Of a stretch of 22,881 nt of DNA, positions 21,431 to 22,881 are shown one piece after another (position 1 is the first letter of the stretch; the number at the start of each line of letters is the position of its first letter). Both the position numbers and the translations under genes were made by a program. Origin of the DNA: a virus; the IMG/VR virus record IMGVR_UViG_3300048121_001641, positions 1 through 22,881 of that record. One strand, written 5' to 3'. The notes below the pieces were generated by a model. The model saw only the letters and a list, made by a program, of their open reading frames with translations, was not told where the DNA came from and ran no database searches.

Positions 21431-22881
21431 ATGAACGGAACTAAACACCGTATGGCTGTTGGTATACCTGACCCTTTAGTGACTGATTCTAAGAAGTCAG
21501 GAAAGGAGTTTGGACTAAGAGTTGGGCGAGCTATAGAAGAAGAGTGGTTTAGAAAAAGCTCTGGCACATCTAGGTTTGTCAACAATAGAGATGGATACCA
21601 CAGACTAAGACAATATGCTATGGGTGAGCAGTCTGTAAAAAAATACAAAGACGAGCTTGCAGTAAATGGTGACATATCTTATATGAACCTCGATTGGACT
21701 CCCATCCCAATCATCCCTAAATTTGTTGACATAGTTGTAAATGGTATGTCAGATAGGTTGTACGATGTAAGAGCAGAGGCAGTTGACCCTGTATCTTCAA
21801 ACAAAAAAGCCATTTACAAAAATCGTATTGCAACAGAAATGCAAAACAGAGAGGAGTATCTAGAAATGCAAGATATCCTTGGTGCAAAAATGTTTACTAA
21901 CGATCCTGAAAATCTTCCAGAGACAGAAGATGAACTAGAGTTACATATGATAACTGAGTTCAAGGACGATATTGAAATTGCAGAAGAAAAGTCTATAGAG
22001 ACTGTGTTCAAGACAAATAGTTACGAACACCTTAAAACTAGAATAGATACAGACGCTACTGTTCTCGGCATATCTGCGGTCAAACATAGTTTCAATTTAC
22101 ATGACGGAATCAAATTAGAGTATGTAGATCCACAAAATCTTATATGGAGTCCTACTGAGGATCCTAAGTTTGAGGACTGCTACTATTTTGGAGAAGTTAA
22201 AAATGTAAGCATTACAGAGCTTAAAAAGATTGATCCTACATTAAGTAAGGAGCAAATGGAAGAAATTGCCAAGCTATCTTCTAAGGCAGATGTTTACCCT
22301 GGAATCAGACACACATTTAACACAGATAACTTTGACAAAAGTACAGTAACATTATTATATTTCTGTTACAAAACGGACAAGAGCATCGTATACAAGAAAA
22401 AGAAAACCGCTTACGGAGGAGATAAGGTTATAAAGAAAGACGATCAGTTTGCCTCACCAAAAACAGACCAAGCTAAATTTGAAAAACTTTCTAAAAAAAT
22501 TGACGTATGGTACGAAGGTGTTCTTGTTCTAAACACACACTACATTCTCAAGTGGGAATTGATGAAAAACATGGTGAGACCAAAATCAGCAGTACAGAAG
22601 GTGTATGCTCCTTACGTTGTAAGTGCTCCAAAAATGTACAGAGGTCAGATTGACTCACTAGTAAAAAGAATGATTCCGTTTGCTGATCAGATTCAGTTGA
22701 CGCACATGAAGTTACAACAAATAGTATCTAAGATGATTCCTGATGGAGTGTATTTAGATATTGATGGATTGTCTTCTATAAATTTAGGTAACGGTTCAAC
22801 ATATACACCTCAAGAGGCATTAAACCTTTTCTTCCAAACAGGGTCTGTTATAGGTAGAAGTTATACAGAAGAGGGTGAATA
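21431..22881 (+). CDS. Portal protein (N-terminal part, cut by the window end)
   Basis: ATG 21431 lies 2 bases after the TerL stop, and the frame stays open for at least 483 codons to the edge. The start NGTKHRMAVGIPDPLVTDSK, then YAMGEQSVKKYKDELAVNGD, LDWTPIPIIPKFVDIVVNGM and SDRLYDVRAEAVDP match the portal family I know from marine Bacteroidota phages. Mid regions LGISAVKHSFNLHDGIKLEY and DPQNLIWSPTEDPKFEDCYY are characteristic, and KMYRGQIDSLVKRMIPFADQ likely lies near the stem and wing helices. The portal is the dodecameric ring at the capsid vertex through which TerL drives DNA. The gene order TerS-TerL-portal is standard. Confidence 0.87.
   Translation, partial: MNGTKHRMAVGIPDPLVTDSKKSGKEFGLRVGRAIEEEWFRKSSGTSRFVNNRDGYHRLRQYAMGEQSVKKYKDELAVNGDISYMNLDWTPIPIIPKFVDIVVNGMSDRLYDVRAEAVDPVSSNKKAIYKNRIATEMQNREEYLEMQDILGAKMFTNDPENLPETEDELELHMITEFKDDIEIAEEKSIETVFKTNSYEHLKTRIDTDATVLGISAVKHSFNLHDGIKLEYVDPQNLIWSPTEDPKFEDCYYFGEVKNVSITELKKIDPTLSKEQMEEIAKLSSKADVYPGIRHTFNTDNFDKSTVTLLYFCYKTDKSIVYKKKKTAYGGDKVIKKDDQFASPKTDQAKFEKLSKKIDVWYEGVLVLNTHYILKWELMKNMVRPKSAVQKVYAPYVVSAPKMYRGQIDSLVKRMIPFADQIQLTHMKLQQIVSKMIPDGVYLDIDGLSSINLGNGSTYTPQEALNLFFQTGSVIGRSYTEEGE

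Noticed and set aside
1-22881. tRNA genes, integrase, attachment sites or insertion sequences
   Set aside because: I saw no cloverleaf-like segment, recombinase motif or terminal inverted repeats; the gaps between genes are all short (under about 70 bases).

Overview
This window looks like part of the genome of a tailed double-stranded DNA phage that infects a marine Bacteroidota, most likely flavobacterial, host. The phage call rests on a terminase large subunit, a portal protein, an M15-type endolysin with holin-like membrane proteins, and several tail-fibre or adhesin genes. The host call rests on AT-rich DNA, start codons preceded by A-rich leaders instead of Shine-Dalgarno sequences, and intergenic TAnnTTTG boxes, the -7 element of Bacteroidota promoters. 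Genes are packed tightly, many with ATGA or TAATG stop/start overlaps. Only one gene lies on the minus strand.

Layout from left to right: (1) 3-212, the end of an unidentified gene. (2) 233-2094, a chaperonin operon in the order groEL then groES, translationally coupled, followed by a helix-turn-helix protein (2101-2841). (3) 2813-3310, a minus-strand winged-helix regulator that is tail-to-tail with the HTH gene. Its upstream region (3311-3378) carries back-to-back -7 boxes and a dyad that could be an operator. (4) 3379-6399, a cluster of very small genes (24-165 codons) encoding basic, cysteine-containing or membrane proteins. It includes a 24-residue CDGSH-like peptide, an M15 peptidase and a 3-TM holin of the gene-transfer-agent type. 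(5) 6446-18100, a long run of tail-fibre and adhesin genes. One encodes a 1209-residue protein with Thr/Pro linkers joining four related beta-rich modules, and two others are tandem paralogues. (6) 18104-18870, a small conserved protein and then a 183-residue protein that reads as two tandem GroES-like (Cpn10) folds. (7) 18932 to the window end, a probable small terminase, TerL and the portal protein (truncated by the window).

The most notable theme is folding. The phage carries its own GroEL, a GroES with a shortened roof loop, and a second, apparently double-domain, co-chaperonin-like protein beside the packaging genes. A reasonable inference is that these help fold the capsid or the large beta-rich fibre proteins, as T4 gp31 helps fold the T4 capsid protein. 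The major capsid gene is not visible and presumably lies to the right of the portal gene.
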